DNA of 11,628 nucleotides from UBA1067 sp963661055 (GCA_963661055.1 CAVLAC010000069.1:1-11628); one strand, 5' to 3'; counted from the stretch's first letter, positions 1-7,790 are shown. Translations and numbers: made by a program. Notes: a model not told the origin generated them from the sequence alone.

Positions 1-2060
1 TCTTCACGAAAGAGACGATGCAGAAGTATCTTTCGAAGGAGACCTGCAAGAAGTTGATGGCTACAATTGACGGCGGTCAGCCGCTCGATCCTTCCATTGC
101 GGGCGAAGTTGCTCACGCGATGCGCCACTGGGCGATGGATCGTGGTGCGACCCATTATACGCACTGGTTCTTGCCGCTCACAGGTTCGACCGCTGAGAAG
201 CACGATGCCTTCCTTGAGATTATCGATGGCAAGCCTGTGCAGGCGTTCTCTGGTAAGAACTTGATTGTTGGCGAGCCGGATGCTTCGAGCTTCCCCTCGG
301 GCGGCATTCGTTCCACTTTCGAAGCGCGTGGCTACACGGCGTGGGATCCGACTTCGCCTGCCTTCATTAAGCGTCACGGCAATGGTGCAACGCTCTGCAT
401 CCCGACCGCATTCTGTGCGTATACGGGTGAAGCGCTCGACCAGAAGACTCCGCTTTTGCGTTCGATGCAGTACCTGAGCGCGGCAACAAAGCGGTTGATG
501 AAGTGCTTTGGTAAGGAAGAAGAGAAGGTCACGATTACCCTCGGGCCGGAACAGGAATACTTCCTCATTGATAAGTCCTATTATCTCGCGCGTCCTGACC
601 TCGTGATGACGGGACGGACCCTCTTTGGTGCGCCTTCCGCCAAGCATCAGCAGCTCGAAGACCACTACTTTGGTTCTATCCGTAACCGCATTCTGAACTT
701 CATGAATGAGGTTGAGACGGAACTTTGGAAGCTCGGCATTCCCGCTAAGACGCGGCACAACGAAGTCGCGCCTGCCCAGTTCGAACTCGCGCCGATGTTT
801 GAGGAACTGAACCTCAGCTGTGACCACAATATGCTGATTATGGAAGTCCTCCGTCAGGTCGCCGACCGTAATGGGTTTGTCTGCCTCCTCCACGAGAAGC
901 CGTTCGCGGGTATCAATGGTTCGGGCAAGCACAATAACTGGTCCGTCGCCTATGGCAAGACCAACTTGCTCAATCCTGGCACTGACCCGCACCAGAACGC
1001 CATCTTCTTGACAACGCTTTGCGCGGTCATCGAGGCGGTTGATAAGCACGCGGATCTCGTCCGTGCCTCTGTGGCAACGGCGGGCAACGACCATCGTCTC
1101 GGTGCGAACGAAGCGCCGCCTGCGGTCATCTCGATTTATCTTGGCGACCAGCTCGCGGATGTCATTGCGCAGCTCGAGAATGGTGAGCCCAAGCACTCGA
1201 AGCACGCGGGGCAGATGCGCATTGGCGTGGATACGCTGCCTGTCCTCCCGAAGGATGCGACGGACCGTAACCGTACTTCGCCGTTCGCCTTCACGGGCAA
1301 CAAGTTCGAGTTCCGTGCGCCTGGCTCTTCGGCGAGTTGCTCGGGTCCGAATGTCATCCTCAACACGATTGTGGGCGAGGCGATGAACCGCATTGCGGGC
1401 GAACTCGAGAAGGCGGGAGTCTGCGGCAAGGTTGAACCTGGCAAGCATTCGCCTGAGTTCCACTCGGCGCTCCAGAAGATTCTGCAGGCGATTGTGAAGG
1501 CTCATAAGCGCATCCTCTTCAATGGCGACGGCTATAAGTCTGATTGGCTTACTGAAGCGGCGAAGCGTGGGCTCCCGAATGCCGCGACGACTCCTGAGGC
1601 GCTCAAGGCGTTTGCGCTTAAGGAAAATGTCGAGATGTTCGAGAAGGCGGGTGTCTTCAGTGCACGCGAACTCGCGTCCCGCGAAGAAATCGCGAGCGAG
1701 GAATATGTGCAGAAGATCCTTATCGAAGGCAATTGCGCACTCGATATGGCGCGCACCCTCATCGCCCCTGCCGCGAAGGCGGAGTACCTCGAGACCCTAA
1801 AGGCGTGCGCCAAGGCGGATAAGTGTTCCGTCGCGGCGGGCACGAGCGCGCTGCGCGACTCGGTCATCCGTCTCGGTGTTGGCTTGGATGCCATCAAGAC
1901 GCAGTGCACAGATCTCGAGGATGCCATCGAGAAGAAGGATACGACCGCGATTCTGACCGCGATGGTAGCCCTGCGCACGACCGTCGATAATCTCGAAAAG
2001 ATCGTGGCGGACGATAAGTGGCCCTTGCCGAAGTACCGGGAGATGCTCTTCCTGTACTAA
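1..2060 (+). CDS. glnN: Glutamine synthetase, type III (5' partial)
   Basis: ATP-dependent cytoplasmic enzyme that makes glutamine from glutamate and ammonia; the type III family forms large oligomers of roughly 700-residue subunits. The reading frame is open from base 3 (codons for FTKET before the first ATG at 18). GSIII proteins normally have more sequence upstream of this point, so I take the true start to lie outside the window and ATG 18 to be an internal Met. Counting from that Met, visible motifs are GPEQEYFLID (176-185), HNEVAPAQFELAPMFEE, the nucleotide/substrate block KPFAGINGSGKHNNWS (294-309), NDHRLGANEAPP (357-368) and DRNRTSPFAFTGNKFEFR (416-433), all typical of GSIII rather than GSI or GSII. 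The long C-terminal helical part is intact to the TAA at 2058-2060. The gene ends 19 bases before a purF-type gene that consumes glutamine. The family call is very secure; only the N-terminus is missing. Confidence 0.96.
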   Translation, partial: FTKETMQKYLSKETCKKLMATIDGGQPLDPSIAGEVAHAMRHWAMDRGATHYTHWFLPLTGSTAEKHDAFLEIIDGKPVQAFSGKNLIVGEPDASSFPSGGIRSTFEARGYTAWDPTSPAFIKRHGNGATLCIPTAFCAYTGEALDQKTPLLRSMQYLSAATKRLMKCFGKEEEKVTITLGPEQEYFLIDKSYYLARPDLVMTGRTLFGAPSAKHQQLEDHYFGSIRNRILNFMNEVETELWKLGIPAKTRHNEVAPAQFELAPMFEELNLSCDHNMLIMEVLRQVADRNGFVCLLHEKPFAGINGSGKHNNWSVAYGKTNLLNPGTDPHQNAIFLTTLCAVIEAVDKHADLVRASVATAGNDHRLGANEAPPAVISIYLGDQLADVIAQLENGEPKHSKHAGQMRIGVDTLPVLPKDATDRNRTSPFAFTGNKFEFRAPGSSASCSGPNVILNTIVGEAMNRIAGELEKAGVCGKVEPGKHSPEFHSALQKILQAIVKAHKRILFNGDGYKSDWLTEAAKRGLPNAATTPEALKAFALKENVEMFEKAGVFSARELASREEIASEEYVQKILIEGNCALDMARTLIAPAAKAEYLETLKACAKADKCSVAAGTSALRDSVIRLGVGLDAIKTQCTDLEDAIEKKDTTAILTAMVALRTTVDNLEKIVADDKWPLPKYREMLFLY

Positions 2061-2079
2061 TTCGGAAAGGTCACGAGAA

Positions 2080-3747
2080 ATGTCCGATTCGATTAAACAC
2101 GAATGCGCGGTTACGCTCCTCCGCTTGCGGAGGGGCGCCGCGTTTTATCGCGAGACCTACAATGCCGCCGACTATGGCGGCACGAAGCTCTCGCTTCTTC
2201 TTGAGAAGCAGCATAATCGCGGACAGGATGGCGCGGGTGCCGCGGCACTTTCTCTGAGTCCAACCGCTGGTTCCCCCGCTTACCAAATTATGAAATCCGC
2301 ATCGGCAACCCCGCTTGCGGATTTGCTGTCCCTTATAGGCAAACGCCGCGCCACGGATGAGACACTCTTCCTCGGACACCTGCGCTACGCGACTTATGGG
2401 AAGGGCGATGAGAGCTTTTGCCATCCGTTTGTACACAAAGCGACGCGGCTAAAACGGACCCTCTTTTTGGCGGGCAACTTCAATCTCACAAATACGAAGG
2501 AGCTCTTTGAGGCTTATGTGTCGCTTGGGAAGTTCCCTGAATCTCAGGCGGACGGCTACCTCATTTGTGAATGGCTCGCCTCTGAAATGCTCCGCGTCGA
2601 AATGCTGGGTGTCGAAGATCGCGGCGAAGTGCTTGTTGCCGCGCTTAAGTCCCTTTTGCCGCGCTTAGACGGAGCTTTCACGCTCTGCGGCATGACGGGT
2701 GACGGATGGAGCTTTGCCGTTAGAGATTCGCACGGAATCCGTCCTGGCTTCTACTATGTGGACGATAATGTCGCGGTCGCGGCATCCGAAAGACCCGCCA
2801 TTCAGGCGGCATTTGACTGTGCGACCGAAGTCGTGAAGGAACTTGTGCCTGGCGAGGCGATGATTGTTTCGCCTGATGGCATTGTCTCTTTTGAGAAGAT
2901 ACTGGAGCCCGCCGAAAAGCGCAGTTGTGTCTTTGAGCGTATTTACTTCTCGCGTGCAAATGATGCGGAAATCCACCAAGAGCGCAAGCAACTGGGTATG
3001 GAACTCGCGATTCCGCTCTTGAAGACGATAAATTACGACTTTGAGCATACTTTCTTTAGTTATATCCCCAATTCCGCGCAGGTGGCGTTCCACGGACTCC
3101 TCTCCGCTTTGTGGACAGAAGGGCTTGCCGAGGGTCGTGAGGTGCGGTTTGGGCAAATCGCGGTGAAGGACGCGAAGTTTCGTACCTTCATTGCGGACGC
3201 GGCGGCGCGGCGCGAATTCTATAAGCATGTTTATGATGTCACCTATGGCTTGGTGAGACCTGGCGTAGATACGCTCGTGGTGCTCGACGACTCAATTGTG
3301 CGCGGCAATACGATGCGCAATGCGATTCTGCCAATGCTTGATAGACTTGGCCCTAAGCGTATCGTGGTCGCGTCCTCCGCACCGCCCATTTGCTTCCCCG
3401 ATTGCTACGGAATCGATATGTCCACGCTCGGGGAACTTGTCGCGTTTCGTGCCCTCGTCAATCTCGTGGGGGCAGAAAATCTGACTCCTGAGAGCGATTT
3501 GCGCGAACTTTATGCCAAGTTCTCGCTGCAGGAGCTCTCGGCGGAAATCGCACGGCTTTTGAAGCCCGAGGGTATGAAGGCGGAAGTCGATGTCGTCTTT
3601 CAGACGAACGAAGCCTTGCGCCGCGCCTGCCCAACTTCCACGGGTGACTGGTACTTTACAGGGAATTATCCGACCCAGGGCGGCTTTCGCGTCCTCAAGC
3701 GGTCGCTTGCCAATTATCTCGCCAAACGCGAAGGGCGCTCGTACTAA
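2080..3747 (+). CDS. purF: Amidophosphoribosyltransferase (glutamine PRPP amidotransferase), Bacteroidetes-like form
   Basis: Catalyses the first step of de novo purine synthesis: glutamine plus PRPP gives 5-phosphoribosylamine. The N-terminal class II glutaminase domain (about 9-240) starts with HECAVTLLRLR, where Cys9 should become the N-terminal nucleophile after removal of eight residues. It continues with EKQHNRGQDGAG, GHLRYATYGKGD, a GNFNLTN segment and RDSHGIRPGFYY. The C-terminal phosphoribosyltransferase domain carries the PRPP loop VVLDDSIVRGNT (400-411) and later PPICFPDCYGIDMS. The end, CPTSTGDWYFTGNYPT, resembles the divergent Bacteroidetes branch rather than E. coli or B. subtilis PurF. 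The CxxC near the C-terminus that helps bind the Fe-S cluster in B. subtilis PurF is not seen, so a cluster is doubtful. The usual SIVRGTT of the loop reads SIVRGNT. At 555 aa it is slightly short for the branch. The start at 2080 has a GGAAAGG ribosome-binding site at 2064-2070. The neighbours glutamine synthetase and prs supply its substrates. Confidence 0.93.
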   Translation: MSDSIKHECAVTLLRLRRGAAFYRETYNAADYGGTKLSLLLEKQHNRGQDGAGAAALSLSPTAGSPAYQIMKSASATPLADLLSLIGKRRATDETLFLGHLRYATYGKGDESFCHPFVHKATRLKRTLFLAGNFNLTNTKELFEAYVSLGKFPESQADGYLICEWLASEMLRVEMLGVEDRGEVLVAALKSLLPRLDGAFTLCGMTGDGWSFAVRDSHGIRPGFYYVDDNVAVAASERPAIQAAFDCATEVVKELVPGEAMIVSPDGIVSFEKILEPAEKRSCVFERIYFSRANDAEIHQERKQLGMELAIPLLKTINYDFEHTFFSYIPNSAQVAFHGLLSALWTEGLAEGREVRFGQIAVKDAKFRTFIADAAARREFYKHVYDVTYGLVRPGVDTLVVLDDSIVRGNTMRNAILPMLDRLGPKRIVVASSAPPICFPDCYGIDMSTLGELVAFRALVNLVGAENLTPESDLRELYAKFSLQELSAEIARLLKPEGMKAEVDVVFQTNEALRRACPTSTGDWYFTGNYPTQGGFRVLKRSLANYLAKREGRSY

Positions 3748-3777
3748 GTTACGGGTTTTGCCTATGCGTGGCGGCGA

Positions 3778-3794
3778 AAATATGGTATAATATT
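3778..3794 (+). promoter_or_regulatory. Extended -10 promoter before nifU (copy 1 of a 17-bp module)
   Basis: AAATATGGTATAATATT contains TGGTATAAT (TG at 3783-3784, TATAAT at 3786-3791), a perfect match to the bacterial extended -10 consensus. No TTGACA-like -35 is seen at the expected distance. The same 17 bases occur before prs at 5392-5408. The block has AATAT and ATATT arms in inverted orientation. A start site about seven bases after the -10 would fall near 3798, only about four bases before the nifU ATG. Promoter function is inferred from sequence only. Confidence 0.72.
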
Positions 3795-3801
3795 CCCTGT
3801 T

Positions 3802-4374
3802 ATGTGGAACTATTCAGATAAAGTGCTTGACCACTTTCGCAATCCGCGGAATGTGGGTAAGTTAGAGAATCCCGACGGCACGGCGACGGTTGGGTCGCTC
3901 GCGTGTGGCGATGCTTTGCAATTTCAATTCAAACTTGATGAGAACGGACGCATCAAAGAGGCGAAATTCCAGACTTTTGGGTGCGCGAGTGCTATTGCGT
4001 CCAGCTCAGCCCTGACCGAGATGGTCATTGGCAAGACGCTGGAAGAGGCGAAAAAGATTACAAATAAGGATATCGCCGACTACCTCGGAGGGCTCCCGCC
4101 TCAGAAAATGCACTGCTCGGTTATGGGACGCGAGGCAATGGAAGCCGCGATTAAGAATTATGAAACGGGCAAGAATACGGACCGCAATCTCGAAGACACC
4201 GTCCTTTGCACCTGCTACAATGTGAGCGAGAACGAAGTTCGCCGCGTTATTACGGAAAATGGTCTTACCACCGTTGAGGAAGTGACGAACTACACGAAGG
4301 CGGGCGGTGGCTGTGGTCGCTGTAAGGGACAGATTCAGGCAATTCTAGACGAAATTAATGGGGCGGCGAAGTGA
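3802..4374 (+). CDS. nifU: NifU-like Fe-S cluster scaffold (IscU domain plus [2Fe-2S] domain)
   Basis: Scaffold on which Fe-S clusters are assembled from cysteine-derived sulfur and iron before transfer to client proteins. The IscU-type domain (1-125) begins MWNYSDKVLDHFRNPRNVG and has the three cluster cysteines Cys35 (ACGD, with Asp37), Cys61 (GCAS) and Cys105 (HCSV). The second, BFD-like domain (about 130-185) has Cys136, Cys138, Cys171 and Cys174 (CTCYNVSENEV...GGGCGRCK), a spacing nearly identical to the permanent [2Fe-2S] site of Azotobacter NifU. The C-terminal Nfu domain of full-length NifU is absent: 190 aa here against about 310. No cysteine desulfurase (nifS/iscS) gene is in the window. 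ATG 3802 is supported by the conserved N-terminus, but no Shine-Dalgarno precedes it and a strong -10 lies only ten bases upstream, suggesting a near-leaderless mRNA. The stop TGA overlaps the GTG start of the next gene. Confidence 0.93.
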   Translation: MWNYSDKVLDHFRNPRNVGKLENPDGTATVGSLACGDALQFQFKLDENGRIKEAKFQTFGCASAIASSSALTEMVIGKTLEEAKKITNKDIADYLGGLPPQKMHCSVMGREAMEAAIKNYETGKNTDRNLEDTVLCTCYNVSENEVRRVITENGLTTVEEVTNYTKAGGGCGRCKGQIQAILDEINGAAK

Positions 4375-5378
4375 AGATTGGTTTTGATAACGAGAAGTAC
4401 CTGCGCGAGCAGTCCGCAGAAATCCGTAAGCGAGCCGAGCAATATGATAAGCTCTATTTGGAGTTTGGCGGCAAGTTAATGAACGATAATCATGCCGCAC
4501 GGTGCTTGCCGGGCTATGATTCGAATGTGAAACTTCGCCTCCTGCAGAGCCTCGGCGACCAGGCGGAACTCGTCCTTTGCATTTATGCGGGCGACATTGA
4601 GTCCAAGAAGAAGCGTGCGGACTATGGTACGACTTACGAAGAGGAAACTCTCAAGTTAATCGCCGCGATGAAGGAGTACGGGGTCTCCGTTCGCGGCGTT
4701 GTTATTACCCGCTTTGACGGACACCCCACTGCGCGCGACTTTGCGAAGACTCTCGAGGACGCTGGAATCAATGTCTTTTATCATTATCCGATTAAGGGCT
4801 ATCCGAATGACCTCGACACGATTGTGAGCGACTCGGGCTACGGGCGCAATGATTACATCCCAACCGAGAAACCGATTGTGGTTGTGACGGGACCTGGTCC
4901 TGGTTCGGGCAAATTCGCAACCTGCCTTACGATGCTCTATCATGAGGTGAAGCGCGGATGTCGCGCGGGATATGCGAAGTTTGAGACTTTCCCCGTTTGG
5001 GATTTGCCGCTGATGCACCCGTTGAATGTCGCGTATGAAGCGGCAACACTGGAACTCAAGGACGAGAATCAGATTGACCCGCACCACTTCCTCGCCTATG
5101 GGGAAATCCGCGTCAATTACAACCGCGATGTGGAGGCGTATCCGATTCTGCGGGAGATTTGGGAACGGATGATGAAGGCTCCGTGCCCCTACAAGAGCCC
5201 GACGGATATGGGCGTTAATCGTCTTTCGCGCGGCATTGTGAACGATGTGGTCGTGCGTGCCGCGAGCCGCGAGGAGTGCGAGCGGCGGTATGAGCGCGTC
5301 AAGGCAGACTTCGACGCGGGCAAAGCCGATATGGGAATGCTCGCGCGGGCGCTGACCGTGATGGCAAAAGCCGACTAA
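4371..5378 (+). CDS. DUF1846 / UPF0371 family protein, short form lacking the C-terminal domain
   Basis: Member of a conserved family of unknown function. Recognised from the N-terminus KIGFDNEKYLREQSAEI, the block YDKLYLEFGGKLMNDNHAARCLPGYD, the Walker-A-like glycine loop GPGPGSGK (174-181), RAGYAKFETFPVWDLPL, NPDLD/IVSDSGYG-type and AYGEIRVNYNRDVEAYPIL segments, and YKSPTDMGVNR. Family members I know are about 490-500 aa with a second C-terminal domain; this one stops at 335 aa just after the first. The stop is followed at once by intergenic sequence and the prs promoter, and I see no shifted-frame remnant of the missing part. The start codon is GTG, overlapping the nifU stop (GTGA), so translation is probably coupled to nifU. 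An ATP or nucleotide role is suggested by the glycine loop but not established. Family call secure; function unknown. Confidence 0.9.
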   Translation: MKIGFDNEKYLREQSAEIRKRAEQYDKLYLEFGGKLMNDNHAARCLPGYDSNVKLRLLQSLGDQAELVLCIYAGDIESKKKRADYGTTYEEETLKLIAAMKEYGVSVRGVVITRFDGHPTARDFAKTLEDAGINVFYHYPIKGYPNDLDTIVSDSGYGRNDYIPTEKPIVVVTGPGPGSGKFATCLTMLYHEVKRGCRAGYAKFETFPVWDLPLMHPLNVAYEAATLELKDENQIDPHHFLAYGEIRVNYNRDVEAYPILREIWERMMKAPCPYKSPTDMGVNRLSRGIVNDVVVRAASREECERRYERVKADFDAGKADMGMLARALTVMAKAD

Positions 5379-5391
5379 CACTAATGCCCGC

Positions 5392-5408
5392 AAATATGGT
5401 ATAATATT
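5392..5408 (+). promoter_or_regulatory. Extended -10 promoter before prs (copy 2 of the 17-bp module)
   Basis: Identical to the block before nifU: TG at 5397-5398 and TATAAT at 5400-5405, with no clear -35 hexamer. A start near 5412 gives a leader of about 28 bases that includes the AAAGGA ribosome-binding site of prs (5425-5430). It probably drives prs-pth-yggS and perhaps the gene after them. Inferred from sequence. Confidence 0.75.
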
Positions 5409-5439
5409 AAGCACCGATTTCAACAAAGGATAATTCACA

Positions 5440-6399
5440 ATGAATGATGACTTCATGGTATTCTCGGGCACGGCAAATTTGCCGCTTGCCGAAAAGGTTG
5501 CGTCCTATCTCGGAAAGCCCCTTAATAAAATCGATATTAAGCACTTCCCAGATGGCGAAACATTCTGCCAGATTATGGAAGGCGTGCGCGGACGCGATGT
5601 CTTCGTGATTCAGTCGGGCTCGCCCGTGCCGAATGAAGCGTATATGGAGCTCTTCATTATTATGGACGCTCTTAAGCGTGGTTCTGCCGCACGCATTACG
5701 GCGGTGCTCCCTTATTATGGCTATGCGCGCCAAGACCGCAAGGATCAGCCGCGTGTGCCGATTACAGCGCGTCTTATCGCGAACTTGCTCACGGCGGCGG
5801 GCGCGGACCGCGTCCTTACCCTCGACCTGCACGCGAATCAGATTCAGGGCTTCTTCAATATTCCTCTCGACCAGCTTCACGCTGAGCCCGTCATTCTGAA
5901 GTACATCCGTGATATGCACTTCCAAAAGCCGATTGTCGTCTCGCCCGATACAGGCGGGGCTAAGACGGCATATAGCTACAGCCGTAAGCTCAAGACGGGG
6001 CTCGCCATTGTCGCGAAACAGCGTACGGGCGACTCGACGGTGGACGCCTTCAGCGTCGTCGGCGATGTGAAGGACTGCGATGTCATTATGATTGACGATA
6101 TGACGGCGACGGGCGGAACACTTTCCGCCGCGGCGAAGATGTGCCGCGATTCGGGTGCCCGTAGCATCCACGCGTTCGTCTCGCACTTCCCGCTCACCGC
6201 GAAGGGCGAAGAGCGTCTCATGAAAGAGACTCAGCTCGATGAACTCGTCGTCACGGATACCATCCCGCTTCGCAAGGGCTTCGACCCCGCGAAGTTGCCG
6301 TTTAAGCTCACGCAGCTCTCGGTTGCCCCGCTCATCGGAGAGGCGATTAAGCGCATTCACGGCAACGAGTCCATTAACGACCTCTTCAACCACGAATAA
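5440..6399 (+). CDS. prs: Ribose-phosphate pyrophosphokinase (PRPP synthetase)
   Basis: Transfers pyrophosphate from ATP to ribose 5-phosphate to make PRPP, the precursor for purines, pyrimidines, histidine, tryptophan and NAD. At 319 aa it is full length for the class I enzyme. Visible motifs: FPDGETFCQI near residue 36, LPYYGYARQDRKDQPR (90-105, ATP and catalytic region), DLHANQIQGFF (129-139), VSPDTGGAKTA, the flexible-loop region KQRTGDSTV, and the ribose-phosphate loop MIDDMTATGGTL (217-228). The last reads TATGGT where many enzymes have IDTAGT, and the flexible loop lacks the common KRR run, so this is a somewhat divergent subgroup. ATG 5440 has an AAAGGA ribosome-binding site nine bases upstream and a strong promoter before it. 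It is the first gene of a prs-pth-yggS run, and its product feeds the PurF-type enzyme encoded 1.7 kb upstream. Confidence 0.96.
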   Translation: MNDDFMVFSGTANLPLAEKVASYLGKPLNKIDIKHFPDGETFCQIMEGVRGRDVFVIQSGSPVPNEAYMELFIIMDALKRGSAARITAVLPYYGYARQDRKDQPRVPITARLIANLLTAAGADRVLTLDLHANQIQGFFNIPLDQLHAEPVILKYIRDMHFQKPIVVSPDTGGAKTAYSYSRKLKTGLAIVAKQRTGDSTVDAFSVVGDVKDCDVIMIDDMTATGGTLSAAAKMCRDSGARSIHAFVSHFPLTAKGEERLMKETQLDELVVTDTIPLRKGFDPAKLPFKLTQLSVAPLIGEAIKRIHGNESINDLFNHE

Positions 6400-6412
6400 C
6401 CTCGTGCCCGCA

Positions 6413-7003
6413 ATGAAAATCGTTGTGGGACTTGGCAATCCTGGCGCACAATACGCCAATACGCCGCACTCGATTGGTTTCGAGGCGGCGGATTCTATTG
6501 CCCGCGAGATGGGGGCGGACTGGGAATTTAAAAAGGCGGAAAATGCGCTTCTCGCACGCGGCACTTGGGAAGGGGAGCGCGTCCTTCTAATTAAACCCCA
6601 GACCTTTATGAATCTCTCGGGACAAGCCGTCGCCCCCCTCATTAAGTATGCGAACGCGACCGCGGCAGATCTCGTCGTCATTCAGGATGATATTGACCTG
6701 CCTGTTGGGAAATTGCGCATAAAGAAGGGCGGCTCGTGCGGCGGACATAATGGTATTCGTAATATCATCGAACGCCTGGGCACAAGCGACTTCGTGCGCA
6801 TAAAGATTGGCGTAGGCAAAGATAAGTCAAATGTCATTGGCTATGTGCTCGGCAAGTTCAGCCCCGAAGCGCGGCAGATTATGGATGAGGCCGTGCCCGC
6901 GGCTGTGGCGGCTACGGAACTCTGCCTCAAGTTGGGTGCGGATAAGGCGATGAACGCTTATAACGGATGGCAAGCGCCGCGTTTAGGCGAGAAAGAAGGG
7001 TAA
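6413..7003 (+). CDS. pth: Peptidyl-tRNA hydrolase
   Basis: Cleaves peptidyl-tRNAs released from stalled or aborted translation, recycling tRNA. The start is set at ATG 6413 because MKIVVGLGNPG is the standard N-terminus; the frame stays open further upstream but that part only shadows prs. The product is 196 aa, normal for the family. Catalytic and substrate-binding residues can be placed: the Asn of GLGNPG, the His of YANTPHSIGF (commonly HN, here HS), TFMNLSG, the Asp of IQDDIDLPVGKLRIKKGGSCGGHNGI, and the Asn of GGHNGI. The gene lies 13 bases after prs and has no visible Shine-Dalgarno, so it may depend on translation of prs; an in-frame GTG at 6404 is a less likely alternative start. Its stop is one base before the next start. 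Confidence 0.95.
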   Translation: MKIVVGLGNPGAQYANTPHSIGFEAADSIAREMGADWEFKKAENALLARGTWEGERVLLIKPQTFMNLSGQAVAPLIKYANATAADLVVIQDDIDLPVGKLRIKKGGSCGGHNGIRNIIERLGTSDFVRIKIGVGKDKSNVIGYVLGKFSPEARQIMDEAVPAAVAATELCLKLGADKAMNAYNGWQAPRLGEKEG

Positions 7004-7004
7004 A

Positions 7005-7790
7005 ATGAGAGATTTAAGCGAGATTTTAACGGAAGTCAACGGCAAAATCGCTAAAGCCTGTGCGAAGGTCGGACGCAATCCCGAGGAAGTGGAGATTGTT
7101 GCCGTCACCAAAACCCACGGAGCCGAAGTCGTGGACGAGGCATATGACGCGGGGCTCACGCTGATTGGCGAGAATAAGGTGCAAGAAGCCACGTGGAAGA
7201 AAGCCGCCGCGAAGGCGGGTCCCTCTTGGCATCTAATCGGACACCTCCAGAGCAACAAAGTCCGCGCGGCACTTGAACTCTTTGATGTTATTCATTCCGT
7301 CGATAGCCTCAAACTTGCTGAGCACATCAATCGTGTGGCGGACTCCCTAGGCGTGAGCCCACGAATTCTTTTAGAAGTCAATGTCTCGGGCGAGAAGTCC
7401 AAGAGCGGAATGCGTCCCGAGGAAGTTGAGGGAACCCTCGCGGCAATTATGCAGGATTGTCCGCGTATCACCGTCGAGGGGCTTATGACGATGGCACCTT
7501 TCTCGGAGAATAAGGAAGATGCCCGCCCCTATTTTCGGCAGCTGAGAGAATTGCGGGATAATCTTGAGCAGAAGCTCGCAATTGGGCTCCCGCGACTCTC
7601 TATGGGTATGAGCGGAGACTACGAAGTCGCCGTCGAAGAAGGCGCGACTTGGGTGCGCCTAGGGACGGTTCTCTTTGGTGAAAGACCAAAGATTAAATCG
7701 GTTCGCGCCACCTCAGACGATGAAAGTATCCCCAGCGGCGGCCTCGACTCCTATTCTGGCGCCGGTCCCACCGTCAAAGTCCTTGATTAA
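7005..7790 (+). CDS. YggS/PLPBP family pyridoxal-phosphate-binding protein
   Basis: Fold type III PLP-binding protein of the YggS / YlmE / PROSC family, involved in PLP homeostasis; no enzymatic activity is firmly known for the family. Lys36 in VAVTKTHG is the PLP lysine. Other family motifs are IGENKVQE, WHLIGHLQSNKVR, IHSVDS, LLEVNVSGEKSKSGM, VEGLMTMAPFSEN, RLSMGMSGDYEVAVEEGATWVRLGTVLFGERP. The barrel ends near residue 228, close to the usual family length of about 230, and is followed by a 33-residue Ser/Gly/Asp-rich tail (229-261) that is not typical. ATG 7005 is one base past the pth stop with AAGGG (6996-7000) as ribosome-binding site inside pth, so the two are probably cotranslated. 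E. coli calls this gene yggS; I leave the symbol empty because the name is not uniform across phyla. Confidence 0.94.
   Translation: MRDLSEILTEVNGKIAKACAKVGRNPEEVEIVAVTKTHGAEVVDEAYDAGLTLIGENKVQEATWKKAAAKAGPSWHLIGHLQSNKVRAALELFDVIHSVDSLKLAEHINRVADSLGVSPRILLEVNVSGEKSKSGMRPEEVEGTLAAIMQDCPRITVEGLMTMAPFSENKEDARPYFRQLRELRDNLEQKLAIGLPRLSMGMSGDYEVAVEEGATWVRLGTVLFGERPKIKSVRATSDDESIPSGGLDSYSGAGPTVKVLD

Noticed and set aside
1532..1978. Minus-strand open frame opposite glnN (148 codons)
   Set aside because: Shadow frame of a certain gene, low-complexity Ser/Ala-rich product, no start signal.
3758..3763. TTGCCT as a -35 box for the nifU promoter
   Set aside because: The spacer to TATAAT would be 22 bases, too long, and no counterpart exists before prs.
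6239..6412. N-terminal extension of the pth frame inside prs
   Set aside because: Arg/Ser-rich shadow of prs; the conserved Pth N-terminus begins at 6413.
5407..6681. Long open frame (424 codons) on the minus strand opposite prs
   Set aside because: It mirrors the codon bias of prs and pth, has no recognisable domain, and overlaps two certain genes and the prs promoter.
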